DNA from: Halodesulfovibrio spirochaetisodalis
Lineage (GTDB): Bacteria > Desulfobacterota > Desulfovibrionia > Desulfovibrionales > Desulfovibrionaceae
Reading direction: 5' to 3'
DNA: 64,000 bases
Assembly (NCBI RefSeq): GCF_001672295.1
Contig: NZ_JXMS01000011.1
Location: 49,778-113,777 of the forward strand
Positions 17,218 through 25,652 of this stretch are shown in pieces. The notes beneath the pieces were generated by a model. That model searched no databases. It was not told the origin of the DNA and worked only from the letters and a program-made list of their open reading frames with translations. The first letter of the stretch is position 1; each line of letters opens with the position of its first letter. The translations under genes and the position numbers were made by a program.

Positions 17218-18651
17218 ATGTTACGACTTAATGTTCGGCAGCGAATTATTGCCGGTTTTCTCATTCTTTCCATTTGCCTGGGTGGGCAGACATTCTTTTC
17301 CTACAAACAATTGCTTCTTGTAGAAGACAAGACATACTCCGTAGAATTTATTGATGATGTCGAAAGTTCTATTCTGAATTTTCGTCGTCAGGAAAAAAAC
17401 TACCTCTTATATGATGAAGAAAGCAGTTACGTACTTGCTCTGCAGGAAATTGAAAATACGCTTCAGCTGCTGAACAGACATTCAGAATTTAATTTTGATG
17501 AGATTATGACTGGTAAGATTGTTGCGCTGCACAAAACTATTATTGAGTACCGTGACAGAATTATCGCAATGCACGCCGCGGCAAGCACACAAGGGCAGCG
17601 TTTGAATGGTGAAATGGGGCAGTTGCGTGAAATCGGTCAGGAACTTGTGTTGCAGGCACAACATATTGCTGATTTTGAACGAGAACATATTTTGAAAATT
17701 AACAGGCAATTGCGTAAGCAATTGCTTTTTTCAATTCTGACGGTTTCGTTTCTGTTTCTCTGTACCCTCTATTTTATTTCCAGAAGAATTATCAATCCTC
17801 TTAAAGTCATTGAAGAAACCACTACGCAGATTGCTCAGGGTAATTTTTCTCCTGTGGATGTTGGAAGTATTCATGATGAGATTACGCAAGTGCAAAAAGC
17901 GTTTAACAGCATGGTGTCTGAGCTGGGACACAGGCAGGCGCAGCTTGTTCAGGCGCAGAAGATGTCTTCCATTGGTACATTGAGTGCTGGAATTGCGCAT
18001 CAGGTGAATAACCCGCTGAATAATATCTCTACATCTGCACAGATTCTTCAAACAGAATTGAACGATTCTTTAGAGCCCTTTCCCAAAAAATTACTGGATA
18101 ATATTGAAACCGAAACTGCACGGGCACGGGATATAGTGCGTGGTCTGCTGGAGTTTGCACGTTGTACTGATCTTTCGTTGCGTACTGTTTCTTTGGAAAA
18201 GGTGGTGGCTAACGCGGCTCAGCTTGTTTCTTCGCAAATTCCTTCCGGTGTGAGCATGAACGTGGAGATACCGGAAGATATTTTTGTGCGTATAGATCCG
18301 CAGCGTATGGGCGAGGTGCTTATCAACCTGATTATTAATGCTATTCAGGCTATGAAGGCATCAACAACAGGGCAGATTACTGTTTCTGTGGCAAAAGAGC
18401 AGGCAGCAGATTTCGTTACGTTGATTGTATCGGACACGGGAAAAGGCATTAGTAAAGAAGATCTCCCCAAAGTTTTTGACCCGTTCTTTACGCGTAAAGA
18501 GGTTGGGGAAGGGACAGGGCTCGGGCTTTCTGTGGCATATGGTATTATTGAAGAGTTTGACGGGGAAATACGGGTGGAAAGTACCCTTGGGGTAGGCTCC
18601 CGTTTTTACATAGACTTACCCTTGGTACGCAGCGATGAAAGTGTTGCCTGA
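17218..18651 (+). CDS. Membrane sensor histidine kinase
   Basis: A 477-residue kinase. TM1 is at about 10-28, followed by a helical periplasmic domain of about 135 residues (4-helix-bundle-like, four-helix MCP_like style) and TM2 at about 167-190. HAMP then leads to HisKA with phospho-accepting His about residue 261 in GIAHQVNNPLNNI. The ATPase domain shows NLIINAIQA, DTGKGI and GTGLGLSVAYGI. The ATG at 17218 follows CAGGAGGAGTT. It is paired with the NtrC-type regulator 75 bases downstream. The NtrB-like HQVNNPL box fits kinases that work with sigma-54 activators. Signal unknown; the ligand would be periplasmic. Confidence 0.9.
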   Translation: MLRLNVRQRIIAGFLILSICLGGQTFFSYKQLLLVEDKTYSVEFIDDVESSILNFRRQEKNYLLYDEESSYVLALQEIENTLQLLNRHSEFNFDEIMTGKIVALHKTIIEYRDRIIAMHAAASTQGQRLNGEMGQLREIGQELVLQAQHIADFEREHILKINRQLRKQLLFSILTVSFLFLCTLYFISRRIINPLKVIEETTTQIAQGNFSPVDVGSIHDEITQVQKAFNSMVSELGHRQAQLVQAQKMSSIGTLSAGIAHQVNNPLNNISTSAQILQTELNDSLEPFPKKLLDNIETETARARDIVRGLLEFARCTDLSLRTVSLEKVVANAAQLVSSQIPSGVSMNVEIPEDIFVRIDPQRMGEVLINLIINAIQAMKASTTGQITVSVAKEQAADFVTLIVSDTGKGISKEDLPKVFDPFFTRKEVGEGTGLGLSVAYGIIEEFDGEIRVESTLGVGSRFYIDLPLVRSDESVA

Positions 18652-18726
18652 AAGGCCGTTCGAGGCAGACAAACTCCTTGCTATTTTGTGGGATAGCAGC
18701 TGGATAGAAAGCAAACGCAGGTTCGT

Positions 18727-20094
18727 ATGAATAATGCAAAGATATTAGTAGCTGAAGACGAGTTAATTGCGCGGGAGAATTTGGCGCATGTACTGACGCA
18801 GCAGGGTGCAACAGTGACCGCGGTAGAAAGCGGCGCCCTTGCGCGCAAGGCTGTTGAGCAAGGGAATTATGATGTTGTGCTGACGGATATGCGCATGCCC
18901 GACATAAGCGGCCTCGAATTACTTCAGTTTATTAAGACGATCACACCGGATACTGAGGTTATTGTACTTACAGGATACGCCACGGTGGATAGCGCTGTTG
19001 AAGCAATGGGAAAAGGCGCATTTCAATATTTGGCTAAGCCGGTGCGGCTTGACGAGGTAACGTTACTTACCCAGAAGGCTTTGGAAAAGAAACGGCTGAA
19101 AGAAGAAGTTACCGTGCTGCGTCAGCAACTGGAGTCTTCCGGTTCGGACAGAATTGTTGGGCATAGTGCTCCTGTGACAGCGCTTAAACGGCAGATAGAT
19201 CAAGTTGCGGCGGTCGGTTGTACAGTCCTCATTCAAGGTGAGACTGGGACTGGTAAAGAGCTTGTTGCCAAAGCCTTGCATATGGGAAGCCCTAGACGAA
19301 CAAATTTATTTTTTGCAGTGAACTGTGCCTCTTTTAATGAGGAGTTGCTGGCGAATGAATTGTTCGGACATGAAAAGGCGGCGTTTACCGGAGCAAACAG
19401 CGCCAAAAAAGGGCTGCTTGAATCTGCGGATAACGGCACATTTTTTCTGGATGAAGTAGGGGATATGCCCTTGAGCATGCAGGCAAACTTGTTGCGTGTG
19501 CTGGAAACACGCAAATTGCTCAGAGTCGGTGGGACGGTAGAGGTACCGGTTGATGTACGCATTATTGCGGCAACAAATAAAGATTTGCTGAGTATGGTTG
19601 AACATGGAACATTCCGCAGAGACTTATATTACAGATTAAATGTTATCACGCTGCAGGTACCACCTCTGAGAGAAAGGAAAGATGATATCCCGTTGTTGGC
19701 AGGCTTTTTTGTGAATAAGTTTGCCACTGCGTTTGGCAAAAATATTACTGACATTGATGATGACGTATTGGATGTTTTGCAAGAGTATCCGTTCCCCGGA
19801 AATGTCCGTGAACTGGAAAATTTGATGGAGCGTGCTGTTGTCATGTGCAATGGCAAAGTCATTAGGATGGCACAACTTCCCCCTGATTTATGGGGAGATG
19901 CGCTATTGCAGTCGCACGTTGCAGAGTCTGGTTTTGACTTTGAAGATGTTGTATCCCTTGATGAAAATGAAAGGCGGTATTTAACGTGGGTGCTTGAGCA
20001 GGCAGACGGCAATAAGACGCGTGCTGCTGAGTTACTAGGTTTGAACCGTGGTTCCTTATGGCGCAAAATGAAGCGGCTGGGACTGGATTCCTAG
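18727..20094 (+). CDS. Sigma-54-dependent response regulator, NtrC family
   Basis: A 455-residue protein in three parts: receiver (1-120; phospho-acceptor D54 in VLTD, K104), sigma-54 AAA+ domain (Walker A GETGTGKE at 171-178, Walker B GTFFLDEVGD near 237), and a C-terminal Fis-type HTH (KTRAAELLGLNRGSLWRK). The sigma-54 contact loop reads AAFTGA at 218-223 instead of GAFTGA, a conservative change at the first Gly. Paired with the kinase upstream. The sigma-54 promoter with three upstream palindromes at 22383-22559 is the nearest obvious target. It is followed by a strong terminator. Confidence 0.92.
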   Translation: MNNAKILVAEDELIARENLAHVLTQQGATVTAVESGALARKAVEQGNYDVVLTDMRMPDISGLELLQFIKTITPDTEVIVLTGYATVDSAVEAMGKGAFQYLAKPVRLDEVTLLTQKALEKKRLKEEVTVLRQQLESSGSDRIVGHSAPVTALKRQIDQVAAVGCTVLIQGETGTGKELVAKALHMGSPRRTNLFFAVNCASFNEELLANELFGHEKAAFTGANSAKKGLLESADNGTFFLDEVGDMPLSMQANLLRVLETRKLLRVGGTVEVPVDVRIIAATNKDLLSMVEHGTFRRDLYYRLNVITLQVPPLRERKDDIPLLAGFFVNKFATAFGKNITDIDDDVLDVLQEYPFPGNVRELENLMERAVVMCNGKVIRMAQLPPDLWGDALLQSHVAESGFDFEDVVSLDENERRYLTWVLEQADGNKTRAAELLGLNRGSLWRKMKRLGLDS

Positions 20095-20104
20095 CGTACA
20101 TAAC

Positions 20105-20172
20105 CAACAAAGAGCAATGGCAGGAAGTGAAGACTCATATTTCGCTTCGTTCCATTGCTCTTTGTTGTTTTT
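20105..20172 (+). terminator. Rho-independent terminator after the NtrC-type regulator
   Basis: AACAAAGAGCAATGG (20106-20120) pairs perfectly with CCATTGCTCTTTGTT (20152-20166), then GTTTTTC. Confidence 0.9.
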
Positions 20173-20244
20173 CAATACATGGCATACTCTGCTTGTAAAA
20201 TCGAATGGTGCCGTACGTACCGTTTCATGATGTTTTGCAGAGGG

Positions 20245-22320
20245 CTACAGAGCGCTTTCCGTTTGTTGAGTATTTGCTTGTTGTCCATATGGAGAATTGT
20301 TTTGTGTGGACGGGAGCAGCACATGATCAACCACTTCATTGATGGATGAGATAAAGTGAAGTTCTGCGGCATTACGCACGTCTTCGTTCATTATCTCTAC
20401 CTCTTGTCTGTTTCGTTCTGGAAGCAGTATCGTACGTACTCCTGCCTGTTGTGCTGCGAGTATTTTTTCCCGTAATCCACCTACCGGTAACACGCGTCCA
20501 CTTAGGGTGAACTCTCCTGTCATTGCGACATCCCGTCGTGCAGGGCGTTTTGTAAGCAGAGACAATAGCGCCATAGCTATTGTGATACCTGCTGATGCGC
20601 CATCTTTGGAAATGTCTCCCGCCGGAATGTGTACATGAATGTCAGTCTGTTCAAATATATTTTCATCAATGGCAAACTGTATGGCATTGCTGCGCAGAAA
20701 GCTGAGTGCAGTCTGGGCAGATTCTTTTAAGACATCCCCCAGTGAGCCTGTCATTAACAGTTGGCCTGTACCTTTCATTTTTGCTGTTTCAATATAAATA
20801 ATTTGTCCGCCGTATTCGCTCCAGACCAGTCCTGTGGTAACGCCAACAAGCGGTTGCGCAGTTGCTGCTTCAAAAGTGAATCGCTCGTAGCCAAGAAGAG
20901 TGCGGATATCATCTGGAGAAATGGAAATAGGAGGCTTTTGGGTGTGCTGTAATATCTGAAGATTAATTTTACGGCAGACGTTGCCTATTTCCCTGTTTAC
21001 ATTACGTAGGCCAGCGTCTCTTGTGTATCCGGAAATCAGCGCAGCCATTGCTTCAGGTGTGAATGATATTTCATTTTGTGAATAGCCGAGTGTACGCAAC
21101 TGGCGCGGCGCAAGGTAATCAAGCCCGATCTGTTTTTTTTCGTTCAAGGTGTAGCAGGAGAATGGAATAACTTCCATTCTGTCCCGCAGCGGAGCAGGCA
21201 GGTTTTCAACAATATTAGCTGTAGTAATAAACATTACTCGAGATAGATCAAACGGTGTATCCAGGTAATAATCCAGAAAATGCCTGTTCTGTTCAGGATC
21301 TAAAATTTCGAGCAGGACTGATGCCGGATCACCTCTGAAGTCCTGACCTATTTTATCTATCTCATCCAGCATAAAGACAGGGTTATTGACCCCGCATTTG
21401 TTCAGTTCACTGATGATACGACCAGTCATGGCGCCTACGTAGGTGCGCCTGTGTCCACGTAGTTCTGCTTCGTCACGCATTCCGGCAAGAGAGAGCCGGA
21501 TAAATTTTCGGGACAGTGCGTTGGCAACAGATTTGCCGATAGATGTCTTTCCGGTACCCGGAGGGCCCGAGAAACAAAGGATAGGGCCGGAAACAGAACA
21601 TGCCTGTTTTTGTTGATCGAGAATTTCCTGCACTGTCGTGCGCAGTATTTCCAGATTAATGGGTTTGGGCAGGTAGTGGAGCGCACCTTTTTTCAGTGCT
21701 CCTATAGCATTGTCGACGGTTGCATATCCGGTGACAATTATGAGTTTGGTATCCGGCCATTCTTCCTGCACATAATTGAGCAGTTCAAGCCCGTCCATTT
21801 TCTGCATTTTAAGGTCGGTTACAATGCAGTCCACATTGCGTTCTTCCAGAATCGTCACTGCTTCGAGTCCATTGGAAGCAGTGAGAATTTCGCAGGAAAG
21901 CTTGCTGAGAGAATACGCCATGTTGTCACGGGAAATCTGTTCATCATCTACAACCAGAACAGTACTTTTTCGTATGTGACAGGTTATGTTGGACGCAAGA
22001 TATTCTAAAATACGTTGCTTCACACCATTCAGACCGAAATGCTCCTGATCAAGAACTGTTACGGCGTTTTCAAGCTCCAGCGTGTCTTGAGAGGAAATAT
22101 TCCACGGGAGTGAGAGTAGTAATTCAACATACGTAACACCAATGCCGAATTCGGCGATGGAAGGGTCTGTTCTATCCAGCTTGGTGATTTCGTCCAATGC
22201 AATGCGCCGTATGTTTTCAGGCAATTTTGCTTTTTCAACGGCGTTCCGCAACTCATCCTGCGTGGTAGCGGCAGGCTCCTGCGCAGGTTCAATGCTTTCC
22301 GGTCTGCTAAAAAGTCCCAT
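20245..22320 (-). CDS. Lon-type protease with an inserted response-regulator receiver domain
   Basis: A 691-residue protein lacking the N-terminal LAN substrate domain of Lon. Residues 30-110 match the helical linker just before the Lon ATPase (LLLSLPWN, GLNGVKQRILEYLA). Residues about 118-240 are a complete receiver (D125-D126, phospho-acceptor D169 in VTDLK, T197 region, K219 in LPKP). The ATPase resumes with Walker A GPPGTGKTS (252-260) and Walker B FMLDEIDK (316-323). The protease domain has the catalytic dyad S576 (DGASAG) and K619 (REKI). All catalytic residues are present. The receiver resembles that of the neighbouring NtrC protein (both TGYATVD), so one kinase could control both. A GGCGGA site supports the start. 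It is divergent from the Usp/TauE operon. Confidence 0.92.
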   Translation of the reverse strand: MGLFSRPESIEPAQEPAATTQDELRNAVEKAKLPENIRRIALDEITKLDRTDPSIAEFGIGVTYVELLLSLPWNISSQDTLELENAVTVLDQEHFGLNGVKQRILEYLASNITCHIRKSTVLVVDDEQISRDNMAYSLSKLSCEILTASNGLEAVTILEERNVDCIVTDLKMQKMDGLELLNYVQEEWPDTKLIIVTGYATVDNAIGALKKGALHYLPKPINLEILRTTVQEILDQQKQACSVSGPILCFSGPPGTGKTSIGKSVANALSRKFIRLSLAGMRDEAELRGHRRTYVGAMTGRIISELNKCGVNNPVFMLDEIDKIGQDFRGDPASVLLEILDPEQNRHFLDYYLDTPFDLSRVMFITTANIVENLPAPLRDRMEVIPFSCYTLNEKKQIGLDYLAPRQLRTLGYSQNEISFTPEAMAALISGYTRDAGLRNVNREIGNVCRKINLQILQHTQKPPISISPDDIRTLLGYERFTFEAATAQPLVGVTTGLVWSEYGGQIIYIETAKMKGTGQLLMTGSLGDVLKESAQTALSFLRSNAIQFAIDENIFEQTDIHVHIPAGDISKDGASAGITIAMALLSLLTKRPARRDVAMTGEFTLSGRVLPVGGLREKILAAQQAGVRTILLPERNRQEVEIMNEDVRNAAELHFISSINEVVDHVLLPSTQNNSPYGQQANTQQTESAL

Positions 22321-22382
22321 GATTCCGCCTTTTGTTTATCTATGTATATCAGCTTGATATGCGTAAATCCATGTATTCTCTT

Positions 22383-22481
22383 TGCTGCAAAATGCAGCAT
22401 TTTTTTATGTTCTAATGCCATGTTGCAATTCAATTGCTGCAAATTGCAGCAGCTGATTTTCAATTGCTGCAAATTGTATCG
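22383..22481. promoter_or_regulatory. Three upstream activator sites, consensus TGCTGCA-N3-TGCAGCA
   Basis: Site 1 (22383-22399) and site 2 (22435-22451) are perfect 7-3-7 palindromes with centres AAA and AAT. Site 3 (22465-22481) keeps the left arm and centre, but its right arm has decayed to TGTATCG. Centre spacings are 52 and 30 bp, close to 5 and 3 helical turns, placing all sites on one DNA face. They lie about 85-167 bp upstream of the -12 element at 22558, typical for enhancer sites of NtrC-family activators. Confidence 0.75.
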
Positions 22482-22543
22482 ATTTTTGATGATGAAAAAA
22501 TGCATCTTGAATTTAAGTCTCGTAAAATCAACATGTTATGCTT

Positions 22544-22559
22544 TGGCACAGATAGTGCT
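22544..22559 (+). promoter_or_regulatory. Sigma-54 (-24/-12) promoter
   Basis: TGGCACAGATAGTGCT carries the invariant GG and GC at the correct spacing of the TGGCACG-N4-TTGCW consensus. It lies 40 bases ahead of the first gene of the Usp/TauE operon and downstream of the three palindromic activator sites. Confidence 0.75.
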
Positions 22560-22598
22560 CAAGGGGGGCATAACCTTTGGGAGAATGGTGAATTATTC

Positions 22599-23087
22599 AT
22601 GAAGATTATGAAAATGCTGGAATCTGTCGCAACGGCAGCCGCGTTTGCAGAAGCAGGGGAACGGGATACTGCCCTGCAGCTTATGAAGATGGATGAAACA
22701 AAGAAAAAGATCATTGTTGCATATCATGGAGAACCTGCAGAGAGGCAAGTCATTCAGGCAGCGTTACCTGTGGCGGCTCGGCTGCGATGCGAATTGCTGT
22801 TTGCCTGTGTACTGGGCAGTCAGCAGGCCGCAAAGTTAGGCAAAAATTTTCTTGAATCCGCGAATCGTTCTTTCAAACAAATTTTTTCAGAGGAGGTCGC
22901 AAAATTACCAAGTGTGTCAGAGCAAATTAGTGCCCGGCAGATTGTTGTGTTCGAGAGTTTCAATGAGGCAGTACGAAAGATTTGTGATGAAACGCGAGAA
23001 GTAGAGTTTGTTCTTCTGCGGTGTGAGGAATGCAAGCTGGCTCAACTACACATCGATGTGCCCTATTTTTTTATGACAAGTGCCTAG
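22599..23087 (+). CDS. Usp-like hypothetical protein, first gene of the TauE operon
   Basis: A 162-residue protein. The N-terminus has a helical ATAAAFAEAGERDTALQLM motif. From about residue 30 it looks like a single universal-stress-protein-type alpha/beta domain (KKIIVAYHGEPAERQVIQAA, then LRCELLFACVLG), but without the Usp nucleotide-binding glycines. The ATG at 22599 is preceded by GGTGA at 7 bases. Longer in-frame readings run back through the sigma-54 promoter and activator sites and are rejected. Function unknown; probably a stress-induced soluble protein. Confidence 0.7.
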   Translation: MKIMKMLESVATAAAFAEAGERDTALQLMKMDETKKKIIVAYHGEPAERQVIQAALPVAARLRCELLFACVLGSQQAAKLGKNFLESANRSFKQIFSEEVAKLPSVSEQISARQIVVFESFNEAVRKICDETREVEFVLLRCEECKLAQLHIDVPYFFMTSA

Positions 23088-23150
23088 TATAGCTCAGTGT
23101 GGGGAGATACTGGGCGGTGCAGAGAACTGCGCTTGATAAAGGAGGGCGTT

Positions 23151-23315
23151 GTGAATCTGTTTAAGACGCTGGAAAGGCTTTTTGTAGCGGCTGTGTATGC
23201 TGAAAGTGGTGACCATGAAATGGCAGATCGTGTCGCCAATGAGCATAAGGGGAATAAAAGAACACGTAACAAGCAGACTGAAAGCGCAAGAAAACGTCCG
23301 CAGTTACGAGCATAA
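23151..23315 (+). CDS. Small AEAGE-motif protein
   Basis: A 54-residue basic protein read from GTG at 23151, which follows AAGGAGG. Its N-terminal half (LERLFVAAVYAESGDHEMAD) resembles the N-terminal motif of the preceding gene product (LESVATAAAFAEAGERDTA), and the remainder is Lys/Arg rich. The shared helix suggests that both bind a common partner or arose by partial duplication. Function unknown; part of the sigma-54 operon. Confidence 0.65.
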   Translation: MNLFKTLERLFVAAVYAESGDHEMADRVANEHKGNKRTRNKQTESARKRPQLRA

Positions 23316-23348
23316 TGAAATAAAGCAGGAAGGACCGAAGGAGTTAGA

Positions 23349-23660
23349 ATGAAAACCGCTCACGATAGAAAAAAGAAAGCGAAAATTAATTCGTTGTTAT
23401 TTGGAGCAGTCAGTATTGGTTTATATGCGGCAGTATTTAAATTTGCAGACCCAATGGTAACACTTTACTCAAAAGGTGGAGCTTACTGCCTGCTGCCGGT
23501 TTCGACCGTATTCTTATTTTCCTATGTGCACGGGAACTTTGCGAGCAATGTCTGGACAGCTCTTGGAATTGAAGCATCAGCCTCAGCAGAGCGTAAAAAG
23601 GATGCAAAAGAGGCAACAAAACGTAAAGACACCCGCAGCCGAGCTACGGTGAATGCGTAG
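23349..23660 (+). CDS. Small inner-membrane protein
   Basis: A 103-residue protein with a basic N-terminus, two probable transmembrane helices (about 14-31 and 43-60), and a highly charged Lys/Arg/Glu tail. GAAGGAG precedes the ATG. It sits between the AEAGE-motif protein and the TauE exporter, so it may be an accessory membrane subunit. No family recognised. Confidence 0.7.
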   Translation: MKTAHDRKKKAKINSLLFGAVSIGLYAAVFKFADPMVTLYSKGGAYCLLPVSTVFLFSYVHGNFASNVWTALGIEASASAERKKDAKEATKRKDTRSRATVNA

Positions 23661-23686
23661 CCGGTTCGTAATCAGGAGAATATACC

Positions 23687-24754
23687 ATGCATGATGTATT
23701 ATTAGACGGTTCCCGTTTTGTAGATTTATCCCTGACAGGTGTCCTGTTTATGTTTTTTGTCGGATTTGTCGGCGGGCTTGTCAGTGGCTTTATCGGCTCA
23801 GGCGGCGCATTTGTTCTTACACCGGGTATGATGAGTCTTGGGGTTCCCGGCCCTGTGGCTGTAGCAAGTAACATGTGCCACAAGTTCCCTAAGGCGCTTG
23901 TGGGCGCATTGAAACGCTATAAGTATGGTCAGGTAGATATCAAGATGGGCTTGATTATCGGTATCTCCGCTGAAGTCGGCGTACAGATCGGCATTCAAGT
24001 ACAAAAATTCATTCTTGAAATGTGGGGTGCAGCCGGCTCCAACTTGTACGTTTCCTTAGCGTTTGTGTTTGTTCTGGTTACTGTCGGCAGCTTTGTTATG
24101 AAAGATGCAATTGCAACCAAACGTAACGGCGGGGAAGAAAAAGTAACTGACCTTGCCAAAAAACTGCAGAGTATTGAATTGTGGCCAATGATGACCTTTA
24201 AAGGCAGCAATATCCGTATTTCTTTCTGGTTCACCGCACCGGTTGGCCTTGCTGCCGGTCTGCTTGCTGCAACCATTGCAGTGGGTGGTTTTGCCGGTGT
24301 TCCGGGTATGATTTACATCATTGGTATGTCCAGTCTTATGGCGTCTGCTACTGAGCTTGTTGTGGCATTTGTTATGGGGCTTGGCGGTACACTCATCTGG
24401 GCATTTTACGGAATGGTGGATATCCGTCTTACTCTGATTATTCTCGCCGGTTCTCTGTTCGGTGTGCAGCTTGGTGCTATTGGTACAACATACGTTAAAG
24501 ACTATGTAATTAAGTACGTAATGGCTACCATTATGCTTATTGTCGCTTTCAGCCGTGGTCTTGCTATTCCCAAGTATCTCAAACAGCTTGAAGTGCTTAA
24601 CTGGGATGCAGGGCTTATCAGTAGTATGAGCAAAACCAGCTTTGGTCTTATGTGCTTTGCGCTTGGCGTGGGTGCGTTCATCATCCTGAAATCCATGATT
24701 ATGGGGCGCAGACAGGAACGCAAGATGGCAATGGCTGCCGGTTCCAATGTCTAA
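23687..24754 (+). CDS. TauE/SafE family anion (sulfite/sulfonate) permease
   Basis: A 355-residue protein with about eight transmembrane helices in two similar halves. The family motif is visible twice: FVGGLVSGFIGSGGAFVLTP near residue 30 and LLAATIAVGGFAGVPGMIYI near residue 200. TauE/SafE proteins export sulfite, sulfoacetate or related organosulfur anions, relevant in a sulfate reducer, but the substrate here is not established. AGGAG precedes the ATG. Flanked by small membrane proteins and a tandem Usp protein in a sigma-54-driven operon, suggesting stress-induced export. Confidence 0.85.
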   Translation: MHDVLLDGSRFVDLSLTGVLFMFFVGFVGGLVSGFIGSGGAFVLTPGMMSLGVPGPVAVASNMCHKFPKALVGALKRYKYGQVDIKMGLIIGISAEVGVQIGIQVQKFILEMWGAAGSNLYVSLAFVFVLVTVGSFVMKDAIATKRNGGEEKVTDLAKKLQSIELWPMMTFKGSNIRISFWFTAPVGLAAGLLAATIAVGGFAGVPGMIYIIGMSSLMASATELVVAFVMGLGGTLIWAFYGMVDIRLTLIILAGSLFGVQLGAIGTTYVKDYVIKYVMATIMLIVAFSRGLAIPKYLKQLEVLNWDAGLISSMSKTSFGLMCFALGVGAFIILKSMIMGRRQERKMAMAAGSNV

Positions 24755-24788
24755 TACCCTGAGTACATAGAAAAAAGGGGCGTTACGA

Positions 24789-25652
24789 ATGTATAAAAAA
24801 ATGCTTGTAGCTTTTGACGGAGCAAGAACTTCTATGGATATAGTCCGGCAAGCCGCGCAGTTTGCCAGATCAGAAAATTCTATGGTGGATATTGTGACCG
24901 TCTGTCCGGAGTATCAAGGGGATTTGAGGATACATGGGGACACAAGCGTGTTGTACGATATGTACGAGAGCATTCGTAACGCTCTTAATGAAGCAGTGCA
25001 GCAATGTGAAGAGATTGGAGTGAAAGCACAGGGTCATTTTTGTGTGGGGAACCCTTCAGATATTCTGGTAGAACAGGTCGGGGCACTCGGTAGCGACATT
25101 GTAGCTCTGGGGACTCATTCCAGTCAGCTGTTACAGTCCATTGTTGTCGGCTCTGTTGCAGGAACTGTTGTGCAGCAGACAGCCAGCGACTTGCTTATAA
25201 TTACAGGAAATACAGCGTTGTCATTGGACTCCATATTTCTTGCGTATGATGGAAGTGCAGAGGCAGAAGCGGCAGCGCGTCAGGCAAGCGCATTATCTGA
25301 GCGCTACGGAGCGCATCTGACGGCAGGAATTGCGTATGAAATGGATATGGAAGCCTTTAGTCTTTCTCCGGTAGTGGAGAATGACATTCTGAAAAAGACA
25401 GAGCAAGCCGTCTCTTCTGTAACCAGAATAGTCGCTGCGGCGGATGTTCGGGGCTTTGATGTTACAGTGCGCTATGGCAACCCACCGCACACCGTGCTGG
25501 CGGAAGAAGCAGCCAAGAAGAAAGCCGGTCTGGTTGTTGTGGGAGCGGGATCCCGTAGCAAACTTGCTCATTTGCTTATGGGGGGCGTTGTGTACAAGCT
25601 GGTTTACTGCAGTAATTGTCCTGTATTGGTTGTAAAGGAGCAGATGCAATGA
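24789..25652 (+). CDS. Tandem universal stress protein (two UspA domains)
   Basis: A 287-residue protein with two UspA domains (about 1-142 and 148-284). Domain 1 ends with a near-canonical nucleotide-binding segment GTHSSQLLQSIVVGS, in which the second Gly of the G-2x-G-9x-G-S pattern is Ser. Domain 2 has VVVGAGSRSKLAHLLMGG. Likely a cytoplasmic ATP-sensing or resilience protein. It is coupled to the next gene by an ATGA overlap and lies 34 bases after the TauE gene. Usp proteins are often cotranscribed with the transporters they regulate. Confidence 0.88.
   Translation: MYKKMLVAFDGARTSMDIVRQAAQFARSENSMVDIVTVCPEYQGDLRIHGDTSVLYDMYESIRNALNEAVQQCEEIGVKAQGHFCVGNPSDILVEQVGALGSDIVALGTHSSQLLQSIVVGSVAGTVVQQTASDLLIITGNTALSLDSIFLAYDGSAEAEAAARQASALSERYGAHLTAGIAYEMDMEAFSLSPVVENDILKKTEQAVSSVTRIVAAADVRGFDVTVRYGNPPHTVLAEEAAKKKAGLVVVGAGSRSKLAHLLMGGVVYKLVYCSNCPVLVVKEQMQ

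Noticed and set aside
22434..22598. Extended reading of the first Usp/TauE operon gene
   Set aside because: It would translate through the enhancer sites and the sigma-54 promoter; the ATG at 22599 has GGTGA at proper spacing.
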